64,000 nucleotides of DNA from Valencia hispanica. Taxonomy: Eukaryota > Chordata > Actinopteri > Cyprinodontiformes > Valenciidae. A program made the position numbers and the translations under genes. Below, piece after piece: positions 22,230 to 33,663 of the stretch. Each line of letters opens with the position of its first letter. Within the stretch, counting starts at the first letter, position 1. The notes beneath the pieces were generated by a model that saw only the letters and a program-made list of their open reading frames with translations, was not told where the DNA came from and did not search any database. The DNA lies in assembly GCA_963556495.2 (NCBI GenBank), contig OY747717.1:1561001-1625000 (forward strand), in the 5' to 3' direction.

Positions 22230-23414
22230 CCAGAACCTCCCAGGTCCTCTCTGATGGTCTCACTGATCAACACGGGGCACTTTAGGATCCTCTGATCACT
22301 GCTGGGAGGCTCTGTTTATTATCAACAATCACATGAAGAAGATTATTATATTAACTCTGATGAAGCACAACAGAAACATCAAGTTGAAATTTAACTAAAA
22401 CAAGAATTAGTTGATTGATTTTTCTGATTATTTGTTTCGATTAAACTTTTAAATGGTGCAAAAACAATCAGATAAAAGTTAATAACTAATCATATCTGAG
22501 ATAAAACATTGTTAGCCTTTAGGATCGTTGGTCCCTAGACATTTTAATGAAATATATTTTCTGATTTAAATCAGGTTTTGATGTAAAATTCCAGATGTGT
22601 GTTTACCTAAAGCTTCAGTTCGGTCCAGAAAACTGGTCCAGTCTTAAAGGAAGACTCCACATCATGACCACCAACCTCCTCTGGACCCCTGGGTTCCTGA
22701 CTCTGAGCCTTTAGTAGCAGGACTGTCCGGTTCTGGGGGTTCTGCTTCCTGTCCAGAACCTCCACCGCTGGCTGCTTTAAACGGAGATCTGGAGACGCCG
22801 TCTAGTTGTGGAGCGGGGAGGATTATCCTGCTGGAGGAGGACTTGGTTTAATCAGGCAGGAGACCTTCAGAATAAAAGCCCGGATTATTCCTGATGTGAT
22901 CGCTCTGTTAGATGCAGATTTATTATCTGAGCCTTAAATACGGAGTTTTCCTCCTGATGTGCCTGCTCTGTCCTCTGGTGCCTTCAAACAGTTTGCATTA
23001 AACCAGTCAGAGTTCACATCTACTGGTAATCAGGAAGGTTTTCTGTGGAATGTTTACAGCGGCCATGTTTTCTTCTTGCTGACTGACTGTTAAATGTAGC
23101 CCAGCTGGATGAAGACGCATTTATGCTTTAACTAATGACTTGTTGGTCAGTCTGTTAACACTCAGCAGGTTTAATGCAACAATAATTTTAACTAGAAAAT
23201 TAATTTAAACATTTGTCTGGTATGAAAATCATGTGTAAATTGAGCTTTTTTTCCTAAAAATAAATAAATGCACAAACGTTTGTTACACTTGTATTATTTT
23301 CTGCATTGCTGATATAAAAAATTAATCCTTGTTGATAAACTGGAAACATTTAAAGCTTTGTTCAGACATGTAAATATTGCTATCATCTAGATTCTCTTTA
23401 TGGAGCAGAAAGGG
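22230..23414. other. crat 3' flank, no further gene seen
   Basis: Probable crat 3' UTR to about 22.9 kb, then AT-rich intergenic DNA. No second coding region was recognised. Confidence 0.5.
22871..22876 (+). terminator. Candidate crat polyadenylation signal AATAAA
   Basis: AATAAA about 640 bp after the crat stop codon, with no nearer canonical signal noticed. The 22230-22900 stretch shows no coding sign and is probably the crat 3' UTR. Actual cleavage is unverified. Confidence 0.45.
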
Positions 23415-23600
23415 TCAACATAGAATAAAAGAATCCTTTATTGCCCCACAGAGGGGAAATTCAGCTGTAAGCGCACCAAAGTGAGGGGTAGTAGAAGCAT
23501 ATAGATTCACTCAAGAAAATATAAAAACAGAATTAAGAATATGTACATGAAGGACAAAATTACAAAACCAAAGGACTTTGCAGTTAATAAATGAAAATGG
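23415..23600 (-). mobile_element. Rex1-like LINE 3' end fragment
   Basis: aatcctttattgccccacag-type start followed by ggggaaattcagc matches, in reverse, the 3' end of fish Rex1/Babar LINEs. Similar starts occur at about 43605 and 60190. Only about 180 bp remain. Confidence 0.5.
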
Positions 23601-23659
23601 CATACTCAGATTTAATTATGCAACTGGGTAGGATAATTTATATATTAATAATCTATACA

Positions 23660-24200
23660 TCATATATATTTACAGTACTGTGCCAAAGTGTTTTTTCTGA
23701 AGGACCTGGGCAGGTAGGTTGTTCCAAACATCTTGGAGATCTAACCACAGATCTTCCTCACATCCTTCTGTCTCTTCATGTGATCCCAGAAACACTCCAT
23801 GATGTAGAGACCAGGGGCCTCATTTAGAAAGCTTGCTTACGCACAAAACGGGGTCTGAATACTACGTAGGCAACTTTATACGCAAAGTTTGGGATTTATA
23901 GAAAAAAACGTGAGGGAAAAATGTGCGTAATTTTAAGCACACTAAGGACCTTGCTTACCCACTTTTTGGACACAGAGCGCAGCAGGAGAGATGGCTAAAA
24001 TGTGAATTTAATTCAGTTTACACCTTGTCGAGCTTTGCGTACGTAATGACGCACAGACGTACTTGAACAGTGAACTGGTGCCCCCTAGTGGTGATAACTA
24101 AACTATTGCATTTCAATAAAAGGCTCACTCATTTCACAACTTGAGTAGGCAACACAAATTAGAGCATCTCAACAGCCCCCATCCCGTCTCTGAAGTGAGA
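23660..24200. mobile_element. Chimeric DNA-transposon debris
   Basis: tttacagtactgtgccaaag through ccatgatgtagagaccagg is a Tc1-like fragment (about 23665-23815). It is followed directly by a second repeat beginning ttgcttacgcacaaaacggg (to about 24100). No open frame. Confidence 0.5.
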
Positions 24201-26200
24201 ATAAAAATGAGAATCTGAATGAAAATGTTGCACATAAGAATCATATCACAGTATGTTCATATGTATTTATGTCTTCAGATTATATAGAAATTGCACCCAT
24301 TGGTGTATTAATTGTGTGAAGTAGGAATACTGCAGCGTCTCCTGCATAATGATACACAATGGATGCTGGCGCTCATTGTAGATCACGCCACTGGCAGCAT
24401 CAGGATGGGGGACCCGGTGTAGATTCCTTAAAGCAGTCTTATTAGATCTTTGTGCTGAACTGGACCCGGTGTTGGATCTACCGACCCACTGGAACCGTGC
24501 ATCCCGTCCCCTGCTCTTCTTTTTTCACTTGCAGCTCTTCCGTTTGTTTGTGACCCCAAATCAATATTTTGCAAGGATGCAAGGATGAACTCGTCACAAA
24601 CAGCATTTTTTAAATGATTTTAGGCGAAAATGTAGACCTCAAAACTTCATCCATACGGTCAGTTCATTTAGAATCTGCCTACTTTAAAATGAGTTTTTGG
24701 AGCAATCTCTCCTCAAATGGTCCTTGGATTTTTGGCAACTTTTATGATAACTTTATTCTGTCTTCTGCCTGAAATCCTGAGAAGCACCTGATCCTGTTAT
24801 TCCTTTTACTACACATTTCATTCAGACATCTGTGACTTGGTTTCTTTTTGTGGAGTAGATGGGTTGTTACTGACATCAGGTGGGGATTCAGTGTCACTGG
24901 TACGTTTAGAAATACATTTACTCAGAAAATTGATGATGTGCTCAATGCTGCATTAATGTTGCACCTGCTACATCTGAAAAAAGGCACAACAGTTTTGATC
25001 AAGTGTTTATCTTTATCAGGTTTTTGTCAGAAATGCTGCAACATCACAGATAACACAGAGACTAACTCCTGGTGTTAGAGCAGCTTGACCAGATCATGAT
25101 TTAATGAATCATTTAAGATGTAAAGCAGTTTAACATGTTGAAGGTTTAATGCAATAATTATTTTGTCTGTAGAGACAGGACCAAAACATGGGGAATGTCA
25201 GGAAATGATTTTAAAGACTGACTCTTACAGTAAACAAGTGGTTCCCAGACTATTTCTGTTGGCCCCCCTTTTGATTTATTAGAAAATGTTCATGCCCCCA
25301 CGCCCCTCCCCCGTGAAATTATTACTTTTTCTTAAAACTTTTTTTGTATGACTGTGTATTAATATGTAACATTGCTTTTAATAAATATTTATACACTGAA
25401 TCTGAATTAGCCCAATTTGAAATCACATCTTTAGTTTGGAAATGATTGTCACTAAATTGAAATTGAAATTTATATTTTGAAAATGAATTTATTTGCTTTA
25501 AAACTGGATTTCATCTTATTGTAAATTCAGCTCTTAAATTTTCAGCTTAAATTCTTACCATTCAGTTTCATTTCTACAATTTTATTAATTTCAGTTCTCA
25601 AATTCAGTTTTTTGTGTCCGACATACGGGTCCTTGAGAAGTAATCGAGTGCAGAGCAATAGAACTACGCTGCACTTCAGCCATCCTATGGTGTCCTGAGC
25701 TGGAGAGGGGCACAAATTAATCCTCAAAGAGCTCCAGCAGCTGTGTCACCGTTGTTTTATATCTCCGGCTGAGAGATAATCATATCCAGGTAAAGTAATG
25801 TTATTTAATCTACAAGTTTTCAGGAATATCATGTTAACATCAGCTATAGACCCAGCGTCTGAATGACTGGTGGTTAAATGTACTTTAATGGGGTTCTCTG
25901 CTCCTCCCTCTACTTCATCCTCATCCTCACTCTCGGCTGCTTCCTCTCTGTTCTCATCGCTTCTGATTGTATCCAGCAGCTGCAGCTCCCAGAGGAAGAT
26001 GGCTGTTTAAACCTCTTGTTGGGATGAATCCTACATGGATGGGATGCCTATGAAGTTTGCTTATACAGAGGAAACTAATAATTTTCTCCTAAATACTGAA
26101 GAAATGACCCAGTTTAACTTATTCTGAGCTCAGTTGAGAAAATTAACATTTATAAAATCATCCTGCAGCAGTAAAACAAATATACACTGATTTATTTTAA
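24201..26200. other. Intergenic, no gene recognised
   Basis: AT-rich sequence with a short ccccac/cccctcccc patch near 25265-25315. Nothing coding or family-specific was recognised on either strand. Confidence 0.45.
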
Positions 26201-26224
26201 TTTAGTTGTATTATCCAGAAAATC

Positions 26225-29200
26225 TTGGACCAACATCCTGCTTTGGAAAAGCTCATCATTCACGCTGGATCATCAGATATCGCGATGAGACAATCAGAGA
26301 TTCTGAAGAGAGACTTTTCTGATCTCCTACAGAGACTTGATGGACTTAACGTAAACATCCTCATCAGCGGACCAGTCCCTGAAGGGAATGATGAAAGATT
26401 TAGCAGACTCTGCATGCTCCAAAAATGGTTGAAGAAACAATCAGCTGAGAAGTCGTTCACATTTATTAATAATTTCAAAGTATTTGGAAGTGCTAACCAT
26501 CTGTTCAAAGCAGGCCAACGTTATCTGAACAAGGCCGGAGTAAGGCTCTTAGCAGCAAACATTTTCTCGTATCAAAATCAGAAAGCAAAACACTTGCTCC
26601 CAAAAGCTGACCTTGAGGCGCCCATGGATATCAGAGAACAAAAACAGCAAGTCATGATGACGCCACAGGACCGAACAGATAAACAACCATCAGAGATTAA
26701 GTCTTCATCTTCCTGTGACTCAGCCACATCAAATGAGTCTCCATTTAGAAACTTTACAGACAGACTGAATGAGCAAATCAAACTTGGGACCCAATTAACA
26801 CCTAAACGTAGACTACACCAAACCCCTGGGACTAATGTCAATAAGCCTGGGAGCTTCCCCCAACTGATTATTACAAATATTTGGTATTTGAGGGAACCGG
26901 GCAGTAAATCTACCCCTACTGTCCCCCAAAACTCGTCCGGCACCCCTGAACTTAGCATACCATTGATTATCAGCAGCAGGAAACATAAACCGTTAACCAC
27001 ACGCTCTCATATTAAACAAAATCTCAAATTGATAACCTGTCAGAAGGTTCAGCTGCCCATCATCACATTACTTAAGTTAGCTTTATTAAACATTAGATCT
27101 CTATCCGGGAAGTCTTTTCTTATCAATGACTTCATCACTGAGCATAATTTACACGCCCTTTTTTATCAGAAACTTGGCTAGATGAAAATAACGAAGCAAC
27201 TGCATTGATAGAATCTACTCCTCCAAATTACAATTTCTTAAGCGAGAACAGAAAGCACAGACGAGGTGGAGGTGTAGCCACCATCTTTCACAACTCAATG
27301 AACTTTAAAAAGGTAACTCTGGGCGCGTTTGATTCTTTTGAATACCTAGCCACCCAGATAAATGAGCCTAACAAAGCTTTATTTCTAAGTTTATACAAAC
27401 CACCAAAACTTAACTCCAACTTCTTTAATGATTTCAATGTCCTTCTTTCTGTAATATGTATCGACTATGACCAACTAATCATCGAGGGGGACTTTAACAT
27501 CCATACCGACAACCCCCAAGATAGACAAGCAAAAACATTAGATGATACTCTCCACAACTTCGGACTGATCCAGCATGTCAAACAACCAACACACAATAAA
27601 GGACACACTCTGGACTTAATTATCAGCTAAGGTTTAAATATTTCCAACATCTCGGTAATTAATATTGCGTTATCTGACCATTTCTGTATTTTCTTTGAAA
27701 GTACCATCTCTGCTAAATTATCCAGCCACAGTAAGACCACTATAAAAAAGCGTTTTCTAGGGGACAGTTCAGTAGAAACCTTTAAACGTATTTATCCTTC
27801 CACCACATCCCCCTCATCTCCCAACTCAAACTCAGTAAATAAGCTGGTCAGATCTTCTGTTCCTTCTGTGTTTCTGCTCTGTCTTCTCAAACCCCCAGAC
27901 GGTCGTGGCAGATGGCCGCTCCTACTGAGCCTGGTTCTGTTGGAGGTTTCTTCCTGTTAAAGGGGAGTTTTTCCTCTCCACCGTCGCTACATGCTTGCTC
28001 AGTATGAGGGATTGCTGAAGGATTGCTGTGGTTGGAAAGTCTGCCCAACCTCACGCCAATGACTGACGCAATCTGCTGGGATTCCTTAAATAGGAAACTT
28101 TTTAACTGATTGGAATGTTTGTATAAATGTATTGAAATGACTTCTTGTTAAGTGCCTTGAGATGACATCTGTTGTGAATTGGCGCTATATAAATAAACTG
28201 AATTGAATTGAATAGATAATTTCCTTGTGAAAATCTCAGACATCATGGATTCCATTGCTCCAACTAAAGTGAAAGTAGTCTCAGGTAGAAAGAAGTCTCC
28301 GTGGACAAGTAATCCACTGGTACGTAGTGAAAAAAAAGAGTGTCGACGAGCCGAGAGAAAATGGCGGAAAACTCGACTCCAGGTTCACTGTGAGATCTAC
28401 AAAGAGAGACTGAATTGATATCAGCTAACTATAAAAGATGCTAGGGAATCGTTCTTTTCTGAAATCATCAACAAAAACATTAATAATGCAAGGACTCTAT
28501 TTGCAATAGTGGAAAGACTAGCTAATCCTTTAGTGACAGTAGCCCCTGAACTAAACTCTACCAGGGCCTATCTATCTTAGGGCCCCTCTCATTTAATGTC
28601 TACATGCTCCCACTAGGCAAAATTATAGCAACCAATAAGATTAGCTACCATAACTACGCGGATGACACTCAGCTTTACATTACAATGTCACCAGGTGACT
28701 CTGAACCCATTCAAACCCTAAATCAATGCATTGACCAAATAAATGGATGGATGTGCCATAACTTTCTCCAGCTGAATAGAAACAAAACTGAAGTAATTAT
28801 TTTTGGACCCAAAGAGGAACGATCAACAGTCAGCACACAGCTTCAGTTAATACAGCTAGAAACTACTGATCAGGCCTGAACTCTAGGTGTAGTAATGGAC
28901 TCAGACCTGAACCTCCAGGGTCACATAAAGGTCAATAACAAGGTCAGCCTTCTATCACCTGAAGAACATTTCTAGGATTAAAGGACTGATGTCGCAACAC
29001 GACATAGAAAAACTCATCCATGCGTTTATCTTTAGTCGGATTGATTACTGCAACAGCATCTTCACAGGTCTGCCTAAAAAGTCAATCAGACAGCTGCAGC
29101 TGATCCAGAACGCTGCTGCTCGTGTTCCTCACTAGAACCAGGAAAGTAGAGCACATCACCCCAGTTCTAAAGTCCTTACACTGGCTCCCTGTAGCTCAGA

Positions 29201-29690
29201 GAATAGACTTCTAAATACTTTTACTAGTTTATAAATCATTACATGGCTTAGCACCAAAGTATGTTGAAGACCTGTTGTCATGGTACCAACCACCAAGACC
29301 ACTCAGGTCCTCCAACTCTAGCCTACTAAACATCCCTAGACTCAGAACTAAACATGGAGAAGCATGAACCCTTATCTGGAACAAACTTCCTGACGAGTGT
29401 AGAGCTGCTGAAACTCTGAACTGCTTTAAATCGAGACTAAAAACCATCTGTTTAGAATTGCCTTTGAGTAAATGATTGATGTCATATGTATGAAATGTGT
29501 TCATGCTCTCTTGCTTTATTGTGTATCATGTGTAATGTGTGTTTCTTTTACTTTTAATTTCCAATGTTATATTCCATGTCTGTTTGTTTTGTTTTTTGAT
29601 TTTTAAATCACCAAATCATGTAAAGCACCTTGAATTACCCTGCTGTTGAAAGTGTGCTATACAAATAAAATTGCCTTGCCTTATCAGGGA
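26225..29690 (+). mobile_element. Decayed L2-type non-LTR retrotransposon (esterase-like, endonuclease, partial RT)
   Basis: A 318-codon frame (26225-27181) begins with an SGNH/esterase-like domain (LIIHAGSSDI, ILISGPVP, LFKAGQRYLNKAGVRLLAANI), typical of ORF1 in some fish L2/CR1 elements. It leads into the endonuclease start LLNIRSLSGKS. A one-base shift in a T run near 27160 moves the frame. The endonuclease continues (GGGVATIF, LIIEGDFNIHTD, GHTLDLIIS) to a nonsense codon at 27628-27630. After an insertion at about 27845-28213 the frame resumes (ISDIMDSIAPTKVK), then the RT centre is deleted, rejoining at [13 protein letters not shown]. The 3' end is caaataaaattgccttgcc. It is dead through a frameshift, stops, an insertion and a deletion. 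Confidence 0.85.
27845..28213 (+). mobile_element. Short insertion (LINE/SINE 3' tail type) inside the L2 element
   Basis: This stretch interrupts the codon run NKLV/DNFLVKISD. It ends ggcgctatataaataaactg then gaattgaattgaat, a common fish LINE/SINE tail of the ttgaa-repeat kind. No protein frame. Confidence 0.65.
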
Positions 29691-29949
29691 ACCAACAATA
29701 TGCAACCTTACTCTCAGCAGGAAACCAGCAGATTGATTGAGATTTCCAGTTTATATGAATCTGGTAATGGATGATAGAGTAAAGTGTTTCCCTTTAGGCT
29801 GAGGAGGACTCAGACGAGTCGGTAATTTGACTCTGTTTGCTTTTCCAGTGATTCTGAGGAACTCAATATTTCTTCTTCTTCTTCTGACCTCATAAAACTG
29901 CCATGTAGTCTGGGAAACAATGCACCAAAATCCCCTTAGAGAGCGAAGG

Positions 29950-30115
29950 AGTTCAAAAGATAGATATGGAACACAAAAGTATTCACACCCCTTGAACATT
30001 TCCACATGTCGTCAGGTTCCAACCATAAAGCTCATATTTTACTGGGACTTTATGTGACAAACCAACACAAATCAGCAAATAACTGAAAGGAAAAGAATGC
30101 AGAGTGTGAGTTTAT
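29950..30115. mobile_element. Tc1-like terminal fragment
   Basis: aagtattcacaccccttgaac and ggactttatgtgacaaacc resemble the end of a fish Tc1-like element also seen in receptor intron 16 (54295-54540). No frame survives. Confidence 0.55.
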
Positions 30116-30609
30116 ATATTTGGCCTAAAAAATAAATAACCCCCTCCACTTAGCTGCACTATAATTGAATTTGAAAAGATTAGTTAATAACAAAAGTCTT
30201 TTAATGATTGTAATTGGGTACTGTGGAAAAATGTGTTTTTTATGTCTAAAGCAAAGACATTATTATTTCTCATGTTAGCGGAAGACTGCCAGAGATAGGA
30301 AATAAACTCAGGATTAATATCCTATTTAAAACAATAGCGCTGTTGAATTTTCTTTACCAGCTCTGATTGTTAAATGTTTCCATAAACAACTTGATTCAAC
30401 AGAAAGTTAGTTGATAAACCAGTAAAAAGGCAAAGTATAGATTAATAAGCTGATATGTAAAGTAACTGTAGCTCTCGTAGAGAGGACTCGGATAAAATGA
30501 CTTCCTGCTTTGTTATCAGCTGGTGTCAGCACTGCAGCACAGCTGGCTCATACAGGAAGTTAGAAAAAGTACTGGAAGTCAATGATCCTGGATCTTTATC
30601 ATAAATGAA

Positions 30610-31150
30610 ACCTGAAAAAGTTGTTTTCCATCACTGATGGTTGTTTGGGGTCAGTTGAGTTGGTCGAATTTAATCGATATTCTAATCTGGAAACTACGGG
30701 TTATCAGAGATGGACGAGAAGCAGAGAGTTGGTGGATCGCTGTGTGACATGGTGTGGAAACAATCGTCTTATGTGGAACATGAACAAAACAAAGGAGATG
30801 AATGTAGATTTTAGGAGAAATGGGGTTAGACCAAACACTGTTGCATCATGGGAGAAGACGTGGAGGTGGTTGAGGAGTATAAATACCTCGGAGTTCACCT
30901 GGACAACAGACTGGACTGTAGAGTATTATAGAATATTATAGAACCCTCTGCTGAGGCTAGATAGAATACAGTGGTAGATATATATTCAATAGAAAATGCA
31001 GAATGTTTTTACACTGAGGCAGATAATAGTGAGGGCCAGAAGAAAGCAGAATGAACCGGTTCCAGGAGGAGCCACAGAAAAAACAAAAGAAGACTGCAGA
31101 CCAGAATCTGGCCTTTTTGGATCACTGTTCCCTCTGAGGAGGGTCCAACC
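30610..31150 (+). mobile_element. Rex1/Babar-like LINE RT fragment
   Basis: 30690-30940 encodes LVDRCVTWCGNNRLMWNMNK then TKEMNVDFRRNG, followed by YKYLGVHLDNRLDW in a shifted frame. This is the late RT region of Rex1-type LINEs. It is truncated on both sides and frame-broken. Confidence 0.7.
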
Positions 31151-31564
31151 AGCTACTTCTGCTTCAGAGTTTTCTATCAGGGCTTAATCCGTGATTAAAT
31201 GCACAAACAAGGTTTTTGTTTCTCTAGCTTTGATTTTTCCACATTGAGGTATCACCATTGTCCCATTTTACAAAATACAAACTGTTAAGCTGGGACAATT
31301 TCATTAAATATTCAAACCTATGTCTCGTTTATAAAATGATTAATAGTCTGTCATCCCCTCCACTCAACCAGTTTGTGAAAATAAGATCTAGTGCACAAAG
31401 ATTAACACGAGGGTCGGCTCGAGGAGACTGCATTATTCCTCTGTGGAGGAAGTTCCTCTAGTCAGAGCGCCTTCTCAGTTACAGCTGCACGAGAGTGGAT
31501 CTCTGTCCCCCACAGCATCAGAGAAATTACCACATACAGTCTGTTTAAAGGAGTCATGACCTGT

Positions 31565-33165
31565 AATTTTCACTTTTCCTCAAGAAAAAAATGGAGTTAA
31601 CAGGTTAACTGAGGTTCAGGAGCAAGGCCACGCCCCAAACCCGCTTCATAAATCCTATTTAGTCTTGACTCGATTCACCCGGTACCTCGCGCCGCTCTAC
31701 GTCTCTAATCACGCCGCGATACACATATAAACTCTGCCTGCCCTTCATCCCTCGTCTGTCTCGTTCGTTTTCACCTGCTCTCCACAAGCTTTACCCCATT
31801 GTAATAGCTGTCCTTCTTTGGGGACACGAGTCGCAGAACTTAATCCTAATTCACTCTGATAATGAAGCCGTCGTGGAAATTATTAACGAAGGTCGATCTC
31901 GTTCCCCAGCTATCATGCAGCTCATATCCCCGGTCACCTAAACTCCATTGCTGATTCTCTTTCTCGTTTCTCCTTTCAGAAATTCAGATCCTTAGCTCCC
32001 GCCGCAGACCTCAACCCAACTCCAGTCCCACCATTTTCAGCCACCATCTTCATCTGACGCCGCAGCTCTACAACCTCACCATCTTGCAGAACTTCATCGA
32101 CAGCCTCTCACCCGGTACCCGCTCTGTTTACCTGTCCGGCTGGAACGCCTTCAAGGCCTTTCACGTAATGTATGGTCTCTTTCCCTTTTACTCCTTTGTT
32201 TATCTGCCAGTTCATCTCTCACTCGCATTCAATCCAAAAAATCCACATATCCAGCATTAAATCTTATCTATCAGGAATCAGCTTCTTCATCAAGCTGGCA
32301 ACAGGTAACCCCTGTCCAGCTCTCGACCATAGCCACGTTCTGATGTTTTTCTGAAAGGTCTTAAAAAGCTAGAACCTTCCGCCGCTCATCGCTTACCGCT
32401 CACCTCCGACCTCCTCACCCGTTGCATTCTCACGCTTCGTTCCGGTTACCTATCCCCCTTCATCGACCTAACTCTCCAGTCCATGCTCTTGCTCGCTTAT
32501 TTCAGTTTCCCGATTTGTTCTGAGTTTGCCCCCTCTTCTTCCAGACACGACCCTTCCATTCACCCATGTCTCTCAGACATTTCAATCCTTAGTCAGGACA
32601 CCCTCATTTACACCCTACGTAGAAGTAAAACAGACCAGCTCGGCACCTCCGTCCAAATACACTTATTCCGCCTCAGTCCCCACGAACCCATCACCTACTA
32701 CATTCAGTCTTGGTCATCTGCTAACGCCTCTCCATTCGACCCGCTTTTTATTACCGAATCGGGTAGCCCCGCTACCCGGTTCTGGTTCATTTATCACTTC
32801 CGCCAGATTCTTCGCCGGTCCGGTATCTCCCCCGATTTTTACTCCGTCCATTCAATCTGCATAGGTGCAGCTACCTCAGCCGCCAGGTCAGGGATCCATC
32901 CAAATCTTAGGCCGTTGGTCCTCTTTAGCATACCGATCCTACAGTCGTAATAATCTATACGATCTGCCTCACGCTCATTCGCTTCTCTGCTAATCTCTCC
33001 GCCAAGACCTTTTTGGGGGTCCTGAGCAGGCTCGGAAAGACGATTTCCCGAAGACTGCACCCCCACACTGAGTCTTCCTCCGGGTTTTCTGCGACGCCTC
33101 TCCTCAGACCATTCAATTCTCCATGCCTTCAATAAACCGTTAAATTCTGAATCTGTAGCGTGGTC
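31565..33165 (+). mobile_element. DIRS-like tyrosine-recombinase retrotransposon fragment
   Basis: 31799-31941 encodes an RNase H-like segment (ILIHSDNEAVVEIINEGRSRSPAIM), followed by NSIADSLSRFSF near 31945. From about 32070 a tyrosine recombinase follows (LQNFIDSLSPGTRSVYLSGW, LRRSKTDQLGT, HSICIGAATSAARSG, then GRWSSLAYRSY in another frame). The usual HxxR box reads HSIC at 32849-32860, so the catalytic Arg is lost, and there are frameshifts. The RT and gag portions are absent. It sits inside an older LINE. Confidence 0.75.
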
Positions 33166-33222
33166 CTTGCTAGTGAAGTCTCGTTTTAAAACCCATTTTT
33201 ACTCTTTGGCTGCTTTTAATTC

Positions 33223-33348
33223 CATCAATCCATCCATTTTCTGTACCCGTCCATCCTATGCAGGGTTGCGGGGAGGCTGGTGCCCATGTCCAGCAGTCAA
33301 GGGGCGAGAGGCGGGGTACATCCTGGACAGGTCGCCAGTCCATCACAG
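33223..33348. mobile_element. 126-bp SINE-like insert with 12-bp target-site duplication
   Basis: catcaatccatccattttctg through ggtcgccagtccatcacag is a fragment of a widespread fish repeat. It is flanked by exact copies of tgcttttaattc (33211-33222 and 33349-33360), within the LINE tail. Confidence 0.85.
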
Positions 33349-33663
33349 TGCTTTTAATTCTTTCTAGCATATTTTACTACTCTTTCTTTGTTTCGTTAAC
33401 TTTTTCCTTTTCTGTAACATGTTGTATTTGCTTGCATTTATACTGCTTGAATTGTTATTTCTCCTGTTAAGCACTTTGGTTGGCCCTTGCGCCATTGTTT
33501 AAATGTGCTATAGAAATATAGTACACTTGCATGAAATTGTGTTTTTATTCACAGTCAAGCTAAAATAAATGACTTCTTCCATTATATGAAAAATCCCTGT
33601 CAAAAACCAACCTTCAAGATTATTTTCAGGTTGTTGTTTTTTTGTATCTACATTTCAACTTTC

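Larger units (their letters stand above)
31240..33540 (+). mobile_element. Older LINE 3' end, split by a DIRS-like element and a SINE-like insert
   Basis: 31258-31555 encodes a late RT segment (LCLVYKMINSLSSPPLNQF, SSAQRLTRGSARGDCIIPL). The same element resumes at about 33170 (VKSRFKTHFYSLAAFNS) and ends with a typical tail (gttaagcactttggttggccc... gtgctatagaaata) near 33525. The two halves join sensibly once the material between is removed. Confidence 0.75.
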
